From contig NZ_CP093302.1 of NCBI RefSeq assembly GCF_024362765.1, forward strand, positions 2,014,001-2,078,000: a stretch of 64,000 bases of DNA. The letters are read 5' to 3'. Each line of letters begins with the position of its first letter. The stretch's first letter is position 1. The notes beneath the pieces were generated by a model. The model was given only the letters and a program-made list of their open reading frames with translations. It was not told where the DNA came from and did not search any database. Shown in pieces: positions 55,348 to 64,000 of this stretch. Made by a program: the position numbers and the translations under genes. This DNA is from Alkalihalobacillus sp. LMS6. GTDB lineage: Bacteria; Bacillota; Bacilli; Bacillales; Bacillaceae_D.

Positions 55348-56169
55348 GTGATTCGTCAAAACGCTCACAAGTACTCGGTATCAGCAATGTGCATCGTCCT
55401 CAACATCCCAAGAAGCGTTTATTACTACGAAAAAAACGAGAAATCCAACGATAGTGTCCTTTCAAAAGAGATTATACGGATCTTTCGAGAAAGTTGGCAA
55501 ACGTATGGCACAAGAAGAATCAAACACAAGTTGAAAGAATACGGACACGTCGTGTCCAGACGTCGAATTACCCGTATTATGAAAGAACAAGGACTTGTTT
55601 CTATTTATACAGTTGCCCAGTTTAAACCAACTAAAAACGCTTGTAATGAATCAGAAGTTGGGAATACATTAAATCGTGAATTTAGACAAGACCAGGAACT
55701 GAAGGTAGTTGTGAGCGACTTAACCTATGTTCGTGTCCAACAAAAATGGCATTACATCTGTTTATTAATCGATTTATTTAACCGAAAAATCATTGGATTT
55801 AGTGCTGGTGCCCATAAAAACGCCAAGCTTGTTCAACGTGCCCTCGCATCTGTACAAGTCAATCTCAATCAACTAGAATGCTTTCATACAGATCGCGGAA
55901 GCGAGTTTAACAATAAGCTAATTGATGATGCGCTAGAAGCTTTTAAGATTAAGCGCTCATTGAGTAACAAAGGAATACCCTATGACAATGCCGTAGCTGA
56001 AGCGACTTTTAAAACCATTAAAACAGAGTTCGTTCGAGGGAAGGTTTTTTCTAGCCAATACGAACTTGATCTTGATCTATTTGATTATGTCCATTGGTAC
56101 AACCATATCCGAATCCACGGATCTCTTGGATATGCCACACCGACTGAATATAAAATAGTAAACCTTTAA
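55348..56169 (+). CDS. IS3-family transposase catalytic subunit (orfB)
   Basis: The 273-residue frame is intact with an HTH-21-like region (SWQTYGTRRIKHKLKEYGH) and an rve catalytic core showing DDE: Asp in VVSDLTYVRV, Asp in CFHTDRGSEFNN and Glu in AVAEATFKTIKTEF, then the IS3 ending YVHWYNHIRIHGSLGYATP. It normally is produced as a fusion with orfA by frameshifting near the overlap at 55340, which cannot work here because orfA is broken upstream. GTG 55348 is only the first possible start. Confidence 0.9.
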   Translation: MIRQNAHKYSVSAMCIVLNIPRSVYYYEKNEKSNDSVLSKEIIRIFRESWQTYGTRRIKHKLKEYGHVVSRRRITRIMKEQGLVSIYTVAQFKPTKNACNESEVGNTLNREFRQDQELKVVVSDLTYVRVQQKWHYICLLIDLFNRKIIGFSAGAHKNAKLVQRALASVQVNLNQLECFHTDRGSEFNNKLIDDALEAFKIKRSLSNKGIPYDNAVAEATFKTIKTEFVRGKVFSSQYELDLDLFDYVHWYNHIRIHGSLGYATPTEYKIVNL

Positions 56170-56193
56170 AAAAGTGTCCGATTTACTGTTGCC

Positions 56194-56832
56194 ATTCCAC
56201 CAAGTATAATTAAGAATGAAAATTTTTATAATTATAGACAAATTACTAGTTTTTTTTCTACACCGAAGAAAGACGCTAAAAAGACATTAAACTATGTGAA
56301 AAATCAAATTGCATTAGGTTATGATATACCTTTTCCAAATAATATATCTAAACAACTTGATAAATTCACTACAAAAATTAGACAGGGTAAAACTTGTTCA
56401 AAATGTAACATCTTTTATTTTTCAAGGAAAATTGAGCATTCTCACTGCCCTATCTGTGGCGAACATAATTTGCTAAAACTTTACAAGGGAGATGAAATAA
56501 AGATGATCTATTCAGGTATTAAAGTTGATGTGCGAGGTTTAGCGCACCGCTGTCCTAAATGTGATAATGAAGAAATACTTTCTTCATTTTGTCATATATG
56601 TGGTATTTATCTAATTAACGAATGTTCTGGGTTTATTGAAGGCGAGATTATTAATGACCCGTTTTCGAGACAAATTTCATGGAAGGATTCTAACGGTTGC
56701 GGAACCACGCTGGAGGGAAATGCAAGATTTTGCATAAACTGCGGTAAAACTTCAACTTTTTATGAACAAGAACTTTTTTCAATAACATGGCAGGAGGAAA
56801 GAGAATTTGATTCAGAGAAATTACCTTTTTAA
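56194..56832 (+). pseudogene. zinc-ribbon protein gene truncated by the IS
   Basis: The frame is open from the IS right end and gives IPPSIIKNENFYNYRQITSF onward without a proper start; an internal GTG at 56296 has no ribosome site. The remaining ~210 residues hold three cysteine clusters: CSKC/CPIC, CPKC/CHIC and CGTTLEGNARFCINC, that is, repeated zinc ribbons. The missing 5' part is not found left of the IS. The stop is 20 bases before the integrase gene. No function can be assigned. Confidence 0.75.
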
Positions 56833-56852
56833 TAAAATTAAGGGAGGCTTCT

Positions 56853-58067
56853 GTGTTGGCTAATTTTAAGAAGGTAGCTCCTAACAATTGGCGTTATCGA
56901 CACAAATATACGGATGTATTCACTGGTGAACAGAAAGAACTAAAGAAACAAGGGTTTAAATCGAAACCTGAGGCAGTGGCTCACTTCACAAAAGCATTGG
57001 AAGAGCTTGAATCTGGTATGAATGTTCAAAAAGACTTAACTGTAGTCGATTATGTGAACAAATGGTATGAAGAATACAGAGTGAATAAGGTTTCAAAAAA
57101 TTCATATCGATTAGACAAAAGAAATATTGATAACCACATTGCACCTTATTTCAAAAATCTTCTGCTTTCAAATCTTGATAACATTCACTATCAAAAGTTT
57201 ATTAATCATCTTATTGATAAAACGAGCGCGAAAACTGGTAGGAAGTTAAGCAAACGAGCTGTAGAAATCATTCACACAACGATGTCTGGAGCAATGAAAC
57301 GCGCTAAATATGAGAAGAGAATAAAAGACAATCCAGTTGAAGGTGCGGTCATCTACACCCCTAGAGAGAAGGTAAAAGCAAAATCACGCCACAAAAAGCT
57401 GAAATTCCTTCCTTATGAAAATATCAGTTCATTCCTAGATGCAGCTCTCGAAGATAATTACACCTACTATATGTTTTTTAAATTCTTAATTGAAACTGGT
57501 GTGCGTAAAGGCGAAGCTCTGGCTTTAAAATGGGATAACATCGATCTTGCTATGAAGCGAGTATACATTGAAGAAACCATTGATTATGAAGCGAAGAGCG
57601 ATGATGAATTGTTTGATGAAACCAAGACTTACCGATCTACAAGAGATTTTCAAATCCCTGCTAGACTGGTCCAACAATTAAATGCCCATAGAGTGCGTCA
57701 AGAAGACAACAAGATGAGGTTTAAAGATAACTACAAATATGATCTTGATCTCGTCTTTTGTAGAGAAGATGGAAGCCCTATACCTAAGTCCACTCTTTTT
57801 AATGCCTTCAGAAGAATTTTAAGAAAAATCGATATGCCGCCACTACCTATTCACTCGCTCAGACATACCTTTGCAGTCCTCATGATTGAGTCAGGTGTGG
57901 AGATGCTTTACATTCAAGAAGCATTGGGTCACGAATCAATACAAATCACCTCAGACGTCTACAGTCACGTTAGTAAGCGTATTGAAACAAAGTCATTAGA
58001 AAGCTTCGAAAAGTACACCGAGAATATTTTAATTGGGGACACTTTGGGGACACGAACCCAAAACTAG
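56853..58067 (+). CDS. int: tyrosine integrase of the element
   Basis: The 404-residue phage/Tn916-type integrase has an N-terminal AP2-like arm-binding domain (NWRYRHKYTDVFTGEQKELK, KKQGFKSKPEAVAHF), a SAM-like core-binding domain (LTVVDYVNKWYEEYRVNKVS) and a catalytic domain with Arg in ETGVRKGEALALKW, HSLRHTFAVL, GHESIQITSDVYSHV with the nucleophile Tyr. GTG 56853 follows AGGGAGG. Its 3' end contains GGGGACAC repeats and lies 26 bases from the right att copy. It should catalyse integration at the glnA end. Confidence 0.95.
   Translation: MLANFKKVAPNNWRYRHKYTDVFTGEQKELKKQGFKSKPEAVAHFTKALEELESGMNVQKDLTVVDYVNKWYEEYRVNKVSKNSYRLDKRNIDNHIAPYFKNLLLSNLDNIHYQKFINHLIDKTSAKTGRKLSKRAVEIIHTTMSGAMKRAKYEKRIKDNPVEGAVIYTPREKVKAKSRHKKLKFLPYENISSFLDAALEDNYTYYMFFKFLIETGVRKGEALALKWDNIDLAMKRVYIEETIDYEAKSDDELFDETKTYRSTRDFQIPARLVQQLNAHRVRQEDNKMRFKDNYKYDLDLVFCREDGSPIPKSTLFNAFRRILRKIDMPPLPIHSLRHTFAVLMIESGVEMLYIQEALGHESIQITSDVYSHVSKRIETKSLESFEKYTENILIGDTLGTRTQN
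58035..58053. promoter_or_regulatory. GGGGACAC repeats near right end (likely arm sites)
   Basis: Two direct copies (58035-58042 and 58046-58053) lie within the last codons of the integrase gene, with another inverted copy in TTTTGTCCCC at 58081-58090. They match those inside the left end. Confidence 0.65.
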
Positions 58068-58093
58068 ACCTCAAAGTGTATTTTGTCCCCAAA

Positions 58094-58191
58094 ACAAAAA
58101 ACCCTCAACACAAGATGTGTCAAGGGCTTCCTCTTTTAATAGTTCTGCATGAACTGTTCGCGTTCCCACGGGTGAACTTGAGTACGGAACA
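58094..58191. repeat. attachment site copy at glnA (att right)
   Basis: This 98-base repeat comprises the glnA terminator and the final coding bases of the functional glnA; it equals the left copy except at 58145. Confidence 0.9.
58095..58126 (-). terminator. glnA terminator (within att)
   Basis: On the minus strand CCCTTGACACA-tct-TGTGTTGAGGG is followed by TTTTTTG. The same terminator is kept in the left att copy. Confidence 0.88.
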
Positions 58192-59485
58192 TATCCCATT
58201 CAATTTCTTTCGCTTCAATAAAGTGTTCAACTGCGTGCTCGCCTAACGCTTTCACAAGGACCTCATCTTTTACAAGGCTATCAAGTGCCTCGCCAAGTGA
58301 TGCCGGTAGAGCTTTAATGCCTTCTTCAACACGTTCTTCTTTACTCATCACATAAATATTGCGATCCGTCGCTTCTGGAGGCGTCATTTTACGCTTAATG
58401 CCATCTAGACCAGACGCAAGCATTACCGCCATAGCAAGATAAGGGTTAGCAGATGGATCTGGACTACGAACTTCAACACGTGTTGACACGCCGCGTGAAG
58501 ATGGAATCCGAATAAGCGGTGAACGATTACGCATCGACCATGCGATGTAAACCGGCGCTTCATAACCTGGCACTAAACGCTTGTACGAATTCACAATGGG
58601 ATTTGTAATCGCCGTGAACCCTTCCGCATGTTCCAAGATGCCGCTTAAGAACTGCATCGCCGTTTTACTTAATTGGCTTTCTGTTTTCTCATCGTAAAAC
58701 GCATTGCCGTCTTTTGTGAACAACGACATGTTTAAGTGCATACCTGATCCATTAACGCCGAATAAAGGTTTTGGCATAAATGTTGCGTGAAGACCATGCT
58801 TACGGGCAATCGTTTTGACAACAAGTTTAAACGTTTGAATATTGTCACATGCTGTAATTGCATCTGCATATTTGAAGTCAATTTCATGCTGTCCTGGAGC
58901 AACCTCGTGGTGTGAAGCTTCAATATCAAAGCCCATGTCTTCTAATTCTAAAACGATGTCACGTCGACAATTTTCTCCAAGATCTGTTGGAGCTAAGTCG
59001 AAATAGCCACCTTTATCATTGAGTTCTAACGTTGGTTCACCTTTCTCGTCATTTTTAAACAAGAAAAATTCAGGCTCTGGTCCGATGTTAAAACCAGTAA
59101 ATCCAAGCTCTTCAGCTTGCTTAAGCACGGACTTTAAAATTCCACGTGGATCCCCTTCAAATGGCGTTGGCTCTTCTCCAGGTTTTCCAGGCTGGTAAAT
59201 ATCACAAATGAGTCGAGCAACTTTCCCTTTTTCCGGTGTCCAAGGGAAAATGACCCATGTATCTAAATCTGGATAAAGATACATATCCGATTCTTCAATT
59301 CGAACAAATCCCTCGATAGAAGAACCGTCAAACATCATTTTGTTATCAAGTGCTTTTGACAATTGATCCACAGGGATCTCAACGTTTTTAATCGTTCCGA
59401 GTAAATCGGTAAACTGTAAACGAATAAAACGTACGTTTTCATCTTGTGCAATACGCACAATATCTTCTCTTGTATAATTTGGCAA
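58136..59485 (-). CDS. glnA: glutamine synthetase type I
   Basis: Glutamine synthetase makes glutamine from glutamate, ammonia and ATP. The 449-residue protein shows the GSI motifs [50 protein letters not shown], the ATP-site [19 protein letters not shown] and [20 protein letters not shown]; it ends FMQNY. The length is that of the Gram-positive GSI-alpha form without adenylylation. Its 3' end is the integration target of the neighbouring element. No glnR precedes it. Confidence 0.98.
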   Translation of the reverse strand: MPNYTREDIVRIAQDENVRFIRLQFTDLLGTIKNVEIPVDQLSKALDNKMMFDGSSIEGFVRIEESDMYLYPDLDTWVIFPWTPEKGKVARLICDIYQPGKPGEEPTPFEGDPRGILKSVLKQAEELGFTGFNIGPEPEFFLFKNDEKGEPTLELNDKGGYFDLAPTDLGENCRRDIVLELEDMGFDIEASHHEVAPGQHEIDFKYADAITACDNIQTFKLVVKTIARKHGLHATFMPKPLFGVNGSGMHLNMSLFTKDGNAFYDEKTESQLSKTAMQFLSGILEHAEGFTAITNPIVNSYKRLVPGYEAPVYIAWSMRNRSPLIRIPSSRGVSTRVEVRSPDPSANPYLAMAVMLASGLDGIKRKMTPPEATDRNIYVMSKEERVEEGIKALPASLGEALDSLVKDEVLVKALGEHAVEHFIEAKEIEWDMFRTQVHPWEREQFMQNY

Positions 59486-59570
59486 CGTAACTTGCTCCTC
59501 TCACTCTGTTTGTCTATGTAATAAGGAATAAAATCCTTTTCACATGATGAATTACGAGTACTATGTAAAT

Positions 59571-59599
59571 ATCGTACTAAAGGCTTTTTTGTTCGTCAA
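59571..59599 (-). promoter_or_regulatory. probable glnA promoter
   Basis: TTGACG (59594-59599) and TACGAT (59571-59576) are spaced by 17 bases on the minus strand, about 85 bases before the glnA start. No convincing GlnR/TnrA box (TGTNA-N7-TNACA) was found in the 123-base gap. Confidence 0.55.
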
Positions 59600-59608
59600 G
59601 AAAAGTCC

Positions 59609-60877
59609 TTATTCTTTATGTTCCTCTTCTTCTTGATTCATAAACGTCTTTTGTACAGCTTTTGTGACAGCGAGCTTCACATGTTCATACGTAAGCCCTC
59701 CTTGCACGTAAGCTGTATATGGTGGACGTAGTGGTCCGTCCGCTGTTAATTCAATACTCGAGCCTTGCACAAACGTACCAGCTGCCATAATGACATCATC
59801 TTCATAACCTGGCATGTAGCTTGGCATTGGTTTAACGTGAGCGTTCACTGGGGAAGATTGTTGAATCGATTGACAAAAAGCAACCATTTGTTCTGCTGTT
59901 TGAAAATAGACAGCTTGAATTAAATCTGTGCGGGTTTCATTCCATTTCGGCGATGTCTGCATCCCTACTTCTTCAAGCAACGAAGCACTGTAATGTGCCC
60001 CTTTTACACTTTGTGCGACGACGTGAGGAGCCAAAAAGAATCCTTGATACATGTCAGTCAATGTTCCCAGCGTCGCGCCTCCTTCTGCGCCAATTCCTGG
60101 TGCAGCAAGTCGGTAAGACGCAAGCTCAACGTATTCTTGTTTTCCAACAATATACCCACCTGATTTTGCAATGCCGCCACCTGGATTTTTAATTAATGAG
60201 CCTGCCATTAAATCAGCGCCAACGTGACAGGGTTCCCTTGTTTCCACAAATTCCCCATAGCAATTATCGACAAAAACAACCACGTCTTCTTTAATTGATT
60301 TAACAAACGAAATGATTTCCTCTAGCTCAGCAATTGTAAAAGATGGACGATCGCCATAGCCACGAGATCGTTGAATCCCAATGACTTTTGTTCGCTCATG
60401 AATGGCAGCACGTATACTAACCTTGTCCATTTTCCCATCTACAAGATCGACTTTTTGATAATCAATTTGATAATCACGCAAAGAACCTTTGCCATTGCCA
60501 CGAATCCCTACAATCTCTTCAAGGGTATCGTACGGTGTCCCGCTAATATACAAAAGCTCATCTCCAGGACGCAAGACGCCAAATAAGGCAACGGCAATCG
60601 CATGTGTACCTGAGACGATTTGATGTCGCACTAAACTTGCTTCTCCACCAAAGACGTCTGCATAAATCGCTTCAAGCGTGTCTCTTCCTGTATCATCATA
60701 GCCGTAACCAGTTGTTGGTGTAAAATGAAAATCTGCAACTTGGTGATCTGAAAAACTTTCCATCACACGATTTTGATTCATTAATGCAATCTGATCAACT
60801 TTTTGATGAATAGGATGAATTTTTTCTTCTGCGCGCTCTACGAGTTGGCGCATGTCTGTTGAAAAAAGTGATTCCAT
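59609..60877 (-). CDS. ynbB: methionine gamma-lyase family PLP protein, YnbB type
   Basis: The 422-residue protein is the YnbB/aluminium-resistance type of PLP-dependent enzyme related to cystathionine and methionine lyases. Seen are FHFTPTTGYGYDDTGRDTLE, the QIVSGTHAIAVALFGVLRPG cofactor region, FVDNCYGEFVE and the PLP lysine in MAGSLIKNPGGGIAKSGGYI. The reaction is unproven. In B. subtilis it is followed by glnR-glnA; here glnA follows directly. Confidence 0.93.
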   Translation of the reverse strand: MESLFSTDMRQLVERAEEKIHPIHQKVDQIALMNQNRVMESFSDHQVADFHFTPTTGYGYDDTGRDTLEAIYADVFGGEASLVRHQIVSGTHAIAVALFGVLRPGDELLYISGTPYDTLEEIVGIRGNGKGSLRDYQIDYQKVDLVDGKMDKVSIRAAIHERTKVIGIQRSRGYGDRPSFTIAELEEIISFVKSIKEDVVVFVDNCYGEFVETREPCHVGADLMAGSLIKNPGGGIAKSGGYIVGKQEYVELASYRLAAPGIGAEGGATLGTLTDMYQGFFLAPHVVAQSVKGAHYSASLLEEVGMQTSPKWNETRTDLIQAVYFQTAEQMVAFCQSIQQSSPVNAHVKPMPSYMPGYEDDVIMAAGTFVQGSSIELTADGPLRPPYTAYVQGGLTYEHVKLAVTKAVQKTFMNQEEEEHKE

Positions 60878-60931
60878 GTTTTGCTTCTCTCCTAGTTAAA
60901 TTCAATCAGTTCTAGCTTATCACGTTAAAGA

Positions 60932-60968
60932 AAGAAATAAAATGAGTTCCGTCCTCACTTTATTTCTT
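60932..60968 (-). terminator. spoVK terminator
   Basis: AAGAAATAAAgTGAG pairs with CTCAtTTTATTTCTT on the minus strand; the stem includes the spoVK stop. Confidence 0.65.
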
Positions 60969-61886
60969 AAACGTAAAATCTTCCTTTCGTAACGTTTCTA
61001 GTTCTGATTTTGTAAATTTATCTTCTTTTAACACCCTTACTGCTTGTAAACGAATCGCCTCTTCAATCATGTTCCGCATGTAGCGTCCATTACTAAATGA
61101 ATACGCTTCTTCAGCCAATACATGTTTAATTTGGTCTCGACAGCGATTTAAAGCATCTTTTTCAATAATGTAATCCCGTTCTTTTGCCATACCAATTAAC
61201 ATTTCAATTAGCTCTTCTACGGCATAATTTGGGAACGTAATGGAAATAGGAAATCTCGAAGGTAAACCTGGATTCAGCGACATAAAGAAATCCATTTCTT
61301 TGGAATAGCCTGCTAAAATCAACACAAATTCATTTGCGTGATTTTCCATCCCTCGGACGAGCGTATCAATTGCTTCCTTTCCGAAATCTTTCTCTCCACC
61401 CCGGGAGAGAGAGTAGGCTTCATCAATAAATAGCACGCCACCTTGAGCCTGCTTTAAGACATCTCTTGTTTTTTGTGCGGTATGGCCAATGTATTCACCG
61501 ACGAGATCAGCCCGCTCCATTTCAATGAAATGCCCTTTTGACAACACCTTCATTTCATGTAAAAACGAGGCAATCAATCGTGCAACGGTTGTCTTTCCCG
61601 TCCCAGGATTGCCTTTAAAGATCATGTGAAGCACTTGTTTAGGCGACTTCAACCCTACCTCTTTACGCCGCTCGCTTATATAAATCCATGCGTACAATTC
61701 TTTTACGAGTGATTTAATTTCTTTTAATCCGATGTAGTTTGCTAATTTATTTTCAAAACGAACGAGAATTTCATGTTTTTCTTTTTCTTCAACAGAAACA
61801 AACCAATCCGTGCTTGCACGCTTTTCAGGAGATTTATTTAATACGACGCTTATCCGCGCATTATTTTTTGTATGATGATTCGACAT
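60960..61886 (-). CDS. spoVK: stage V sporulation protein K
   Basis: SpoVK is a mother-cell AAA+ ATPase needed for spore maturation. The 308-residue protein has one CbxX/CfqX module with Walker A GNPGTGKTTVA near residue 92, DLVGEYIGHTAQKT, Walker B GGVLFIDEAYSL and sensor ILAGYSKEM, ending with the arginine-containing SNGRYMRNMIE. Its position between hfq and ynbB equals that in B. subtilis, except that hflX is missing between it and ynbB. Confidence 0.93.
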   Translation of the reverse strand: MSNHHTKNNARISVVLNKSPEKRASTDWFVSVEEKEKHEILVRFENKLANYIGLKEIKSLVKELYAWIYISERRKEVGLKSPKQVLHMIFKGNPGTGKTTVARLIASFLHEMKVLSKGHFIEMERADLVGEYIGHTAQKTRDVLKQAQGGVLFIDEAYSLSRGGEKDFGKEAIDTLVRGMENHANEFVLILAGYSKEMDFFMSLNPGLPSRFPISITFPNYAVEELIEMLIGMAKERDYIIEKDALNRCRDQIKHVLAEEAYSFSNGRYMRNMIEEAIRLQAVRVLKEDKFTKSELETLRKEDFTFKK

Positions 61887-62083
61887 GGCTAGTGAGACCT
61901 CCCTCTAAACCCTTATCACTTTTACTATACGTGTAAGAAGAGAAAACGTGATAAACACCCAGATCTATATTCTTCTTATCTATCTTATGGTTCATCGTTA
62001 AAAACCATTCCTCGATGTCTTGATTTGATTACGATGGACAATCTCACTATTTTTGATAGAATTTAAGGAAGAGGAGGGCGTTT

Positions 62084-63052
62084 ATGGAACAGAACCAGCT
62101 AAAAGAAGCATTTTTAAACCAACTCTTTCTCAAAGGTCGTAAGGCTACAACGATTCAACGCTATCACTATGATTTGAACGACTTTTTTCTATGGTTAAAC
62201 GATCGTTCATTCATCGATTTAACGACAAAAGAGATTGAATCGTTTTATCAACATTTAATGGTGACACGCACCTATCAAGTTCGTACTGTTCGACGAATTT
62301 CTTCTGTTCTTCGTCGCTTTACGCTATTTTTAGTGGAAGAGAATGTCCTTCAAGATCACCCATTGCTTCATCACGAGCCACCATTGCTCACCCTTGAACC
62401 ATTAACCCGAGAAGAGTGGATTAGTAAGCGTGAAATGGACATTCTTTTGCAAACAACACATTCAGAAAAAGGCTTAACAGAAAATCAACTTATCGCTCGC
62501 CCTCACTTAACTGAACGAAATTACGCCATCTTGATACTTTTAACGGAATATGGCATCACATTGAGCGAAGCATGTACGATTACGATGAACGATACGTCAT
62601 TCGTGCAGCAAACCGTACAAATAAAAGATAGCGTAGAACGGACCGTCATGCTCGCATCAGATCATTCGCAACAGCTTTACATTTACTGGAGCAGTATCCC
62701 TGAGGCGGTTCGCCCAAGACTTCATACAAGCGATCCGTTGTTCGTTGCTTTTGATTTTACGAGAAGAACGTATCACTGGTCCTATGAAAAGGATGCGCCA
62801 AAAGCGTTAACAGCCATCGCTTTGCAAAAAATGATTCGAACGGAAGTTGCACGAGCCGGGTTACGCAAAGGCATTTCAGCGCAACATTTTCGGAATGCTT
62901 ATTTACTACGTACCTTGCTTGATCCACTTAGCAAACAAGATCTGCAACAACATTTAGGCTTAAAAAGTCCGTTATCGTTACGAAGATATGTGTTAACCCT
63001 CGCTCATTTAACAAAACAAGATCAACAAGCTCTTCTCAGTTCGACCATATAA
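62084..63052 (+). CDS. degenerate tyrosine recombinase/XerC-like protein
   Basis: The 322-residue protein has an N-terminal SAM-like domain (TTIQRYHYDLNDFFLWLNDR, RRISSVLRRFTLFLVEENVL) and a recombinase C-terminal fold. The first catalytic Arg expected in G.R.SE is replaced (EYGITLSEACTI). The HxxR box survives partly (SAQHFRNAYLLR), and a Tyr stands in SLRRYVLTL. Catalysis is therefore doubtful. GGAGG is close to ATG 62084. It is not flanked by repeats and lies between housekeeping genes spoVK and hfq. Confidence 0.78.
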   Translation: MEQNQLKEAFLNQLFLKGRKATTIQRYHYDLNDFFLWLNDRSFIDLTTKEIESFYQHLMVTRTYQVRTVRRISSVLRRFTLFLVEENVLQDHPLLHHEPPLLTLEPLTREEWISKREMDILLQTTHSEKGLTENQLIARPHLTERNYAILILLTEYGITLSEACTITMNDTSFVQQTVQIKDSVERTVMLASDHSQQLYIYWSSIPEAVRPRLHTSDPLFVAFDFTRRTYHWSYEKDAPKALTAIALQKMIRTEVARAGLRKGISAQHFRNAYLLRTLLDPLSKQDLQQHLGLKSPLSLRRYVLTLAHLTKQDQQALLSSTI

Positions 63053-63090
63053 AAAGATCTCGGAACCGAATGGTCGCGAGATCTTTTTTT
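63051..63090. terminator. bidirectional terminator
   Basis: AAAAAGATCTCG ... CGAGATCTTTTTTT with a 14-base loop, between the recombinase-like gene and hfq. Confidence 0.85.
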
Positions 63091-63093
63091 CTT

Positions 63094-63327
63094 CTATACG
63101 TCTGTTTCGCTTTTTAGCTGCACGTTTTTTTGCGGTGCAAACGTTGAGATTGCATGCTTATAAACAAGCTGTTGCTTTCCCTCCGTCTCAATAATAACCG
63201 TAAAGTTATCAAACCCTTTTATTGTGCCACGCAGTTGAAAGCCATTTAATAAAAACATCGTGACGGGAATCGATTCCTTCCTTAATTGGTTTAAAAATTG
63301 ATCTTGAATGTTCACAGTTGCCTTCAT
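63094..63327 (-). CDS. hfq: RNA chaperone Hfq
   Basis: Hfq forms an Sm-like hexamer that binds small RNAs and mRNAs. The 77-residue protein has Sm1 ([23 protein letters not shown] begins this motif) and the Sm2 signature YKHAISTF. It follows miaA by 39 bases, the standard order, and is probably cotranscribed with it. A short acidic C-terminus is typical of Gram-positive Hfq. Confidence 0.97.
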   Translation of the reverse strand: MKATVNIQDQFLNQLRKESIPVTMFLLNGFQLRGTIKGFDNFTVIIETEGKQQLVYKHAISTFAPQKNVQLKSETDV

Positions 63328-63366
63328 GACGATAGCCCCTCTCTCTCTAAGTGTTTCTACTCTTAA

Positions 63367-64000
63367 TTATTCGAGTTCACTTTTAAATTTCCTGCAAGAA
63401 AAATCGACGACTTTCGTTAAGATTTCATCCATAGATTGACTTGTTACATCAAACCATTCCACATCACTTTTATTTTTAAACCATGTAATTTGCCTTTTTG
63501 CATATTGTCTCGATCGGGCTTTAATTCGTTTAACGGCTTCAGCTAATGATACGTCTCCATCAAAGTACTCATATAATTCTTTATACCCGATCGCTTGAAT
63601 TGCTTGACCCGTAATGCCTGCACGATACAGTTTCTCCACTTCGTCCAGCAAACCTTGCTCCATCATAAGCTCCACCCGTTGATTAATACGCGCATACAAC
63701 ATGTTTCGATCCATATTCAATCCGATTATGGCATAGTTAAATCGGGGTATCGATTGTTCTTGTTCTCGTTCCGAAAACCGTTTCCCAGTTGTATGGAGGA
63801 CTTCAAGGGCCCGAATGACGCGGCGCTCGTTATTTGGATGAATCGATTCTGCTGCTACAGGATCACGTTCTTTTAACTGATCATACAAAACTTCCGCCCC
63901 TAATTCATGCGCAAGACGTTCTAATGTAAGGCGATAAGCAGGATCGGTTTCTGCATTTGAAAAAGAAAGATGATGGGTAATAGCTTGAACATAAAGCCCT
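63367..64000 (-). CDS. miaA: tRNA dimethylallyltransferase, 5' end off window
   Basis: MiaA adds the dimethylallyl group to A37 of tRNAs that read UNN codons. The minus-strand frame is open to the window edge, so the N-terminal P-loop domain lies outside. Visible are GLYVQAITHHLSFSNAE, NNERRVIRALEVLHTTGK, the insertion domain with RVELMMEQGLLDEVEKLY, QAIGYKELYEYFDGD and the final RQYAKRQITWFKNK. About 210 of roughly 310 residues are present. Confidence 0.95.
   Translation of the reverse strand, partial: GLYVQAITHHLSFSNAETDPAYRLTLERLAHELGAEVLYDQLKERDPVAAESIHPNNERRVIRALEVLHTTGKRFSEREQEQSIPRFNYAIIGLNMDRNMLYARINQRVELMMEQGLLDEVEKLYRAGITGQAIQAIGYKELYEYFDGDVSLAEAVKRIKARSRQYAKRQITWFKNKSDVEWFDVTSQSMDEILTKVVDFSCRKFKSELE

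Overview
The window reads as a low-to-mid G+C Bacillaceae chromosome, most likely an alkaliphilic Bacillus relative (Shouchella/Alkalihalobacillus type; this is inference). Support: conserved blocks in the order known from Bacillus subtilis around miaA-hfq-spoVK-ynbB-glnA and lexA-yneA-yneB-ynzC-tkt-sirA-yneF-citB, sporulation small proteins (Sda, SirA, SspN-, SspP- and YjcZ-like, SpoVK), B. subtilis-type LexA boxes and a class I preQ1 riboswitch. Relative to the usual B. subtilis map the window runs backwards, and most genes are on the minus strand.

Layout. 1-2.3 kb: alpha-E / ATP-grasp pair (first gene cut by the window edge). 2.8-3.0 kb: sda and an antisense-overlapping small gene. 3.3-5.7 kb: queuosine operon queCDEF behind a preQ1 riboswitch. 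5.8-8.4 kb: M29 aminopeptidase, TetR regulator, acylphosphatase, small membrane protein. 8.4-12.3 kb: qoxABCD quinol oxidase. 12.6-24.5 kb: zinc-ribbon protein, esterase, msrA-uvsE, yneR-like, cheV behind a likely sigma-D promoter, dipeptidase, Hsp20, a degenerate EAL protein (YkuI type), metA, and a YneQ-NadE fusion after a thioesterase. 24.6-29.2 kb: double AAA+ CbxX/CfqX protein, CopD-like membrane protein, small spore and basic proteins. 29.2-38.3 kb: SwrC-like RND pump, aconitase, spore peptides, yneK-like, metallo-beta-lactamase protein. 38.4-42 kb: heterodimeric ABC exporter. 42-50.2 kb: yneF, sirA, a dispersed repeat, a structured tkt 3' element, tkt, and the SOS block (ynzC, yneB, a short yneA-like gene, lexA), then an MFS pump and dinB with its own LexA box.

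51.1-58.2 kb: an integrated element with a 6,945-bp period, inserted at the 3' end of glnA and flanked by 98-bp direct repeats with one mismatch. It carries a tyrosine integrase next to the right repeat, GGGGACA repeats inside both ends, small phage/plasmid-like genes, a secreted protein, a DUF6414-like gene split by a -1 frameshift exactly at an A7 slippery run, and a decayed IS3-family insertion abutting a 5'-truncated zinc-ribbon gene. Several perfect palindromes (18-28 bp) sit in its intergenic DNA.

58.1-64 kb: glnA, ynbB-like, spoVK, a tyrosine-recombinase relative lacking the first catalytic Arg, hfq and the start-truncated (window edge) miaA. glnR and hflX (ynbA), normally here in B. 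subtilis, are absent from this locus. No rRNA, tRNA or CRISPR array was seen.
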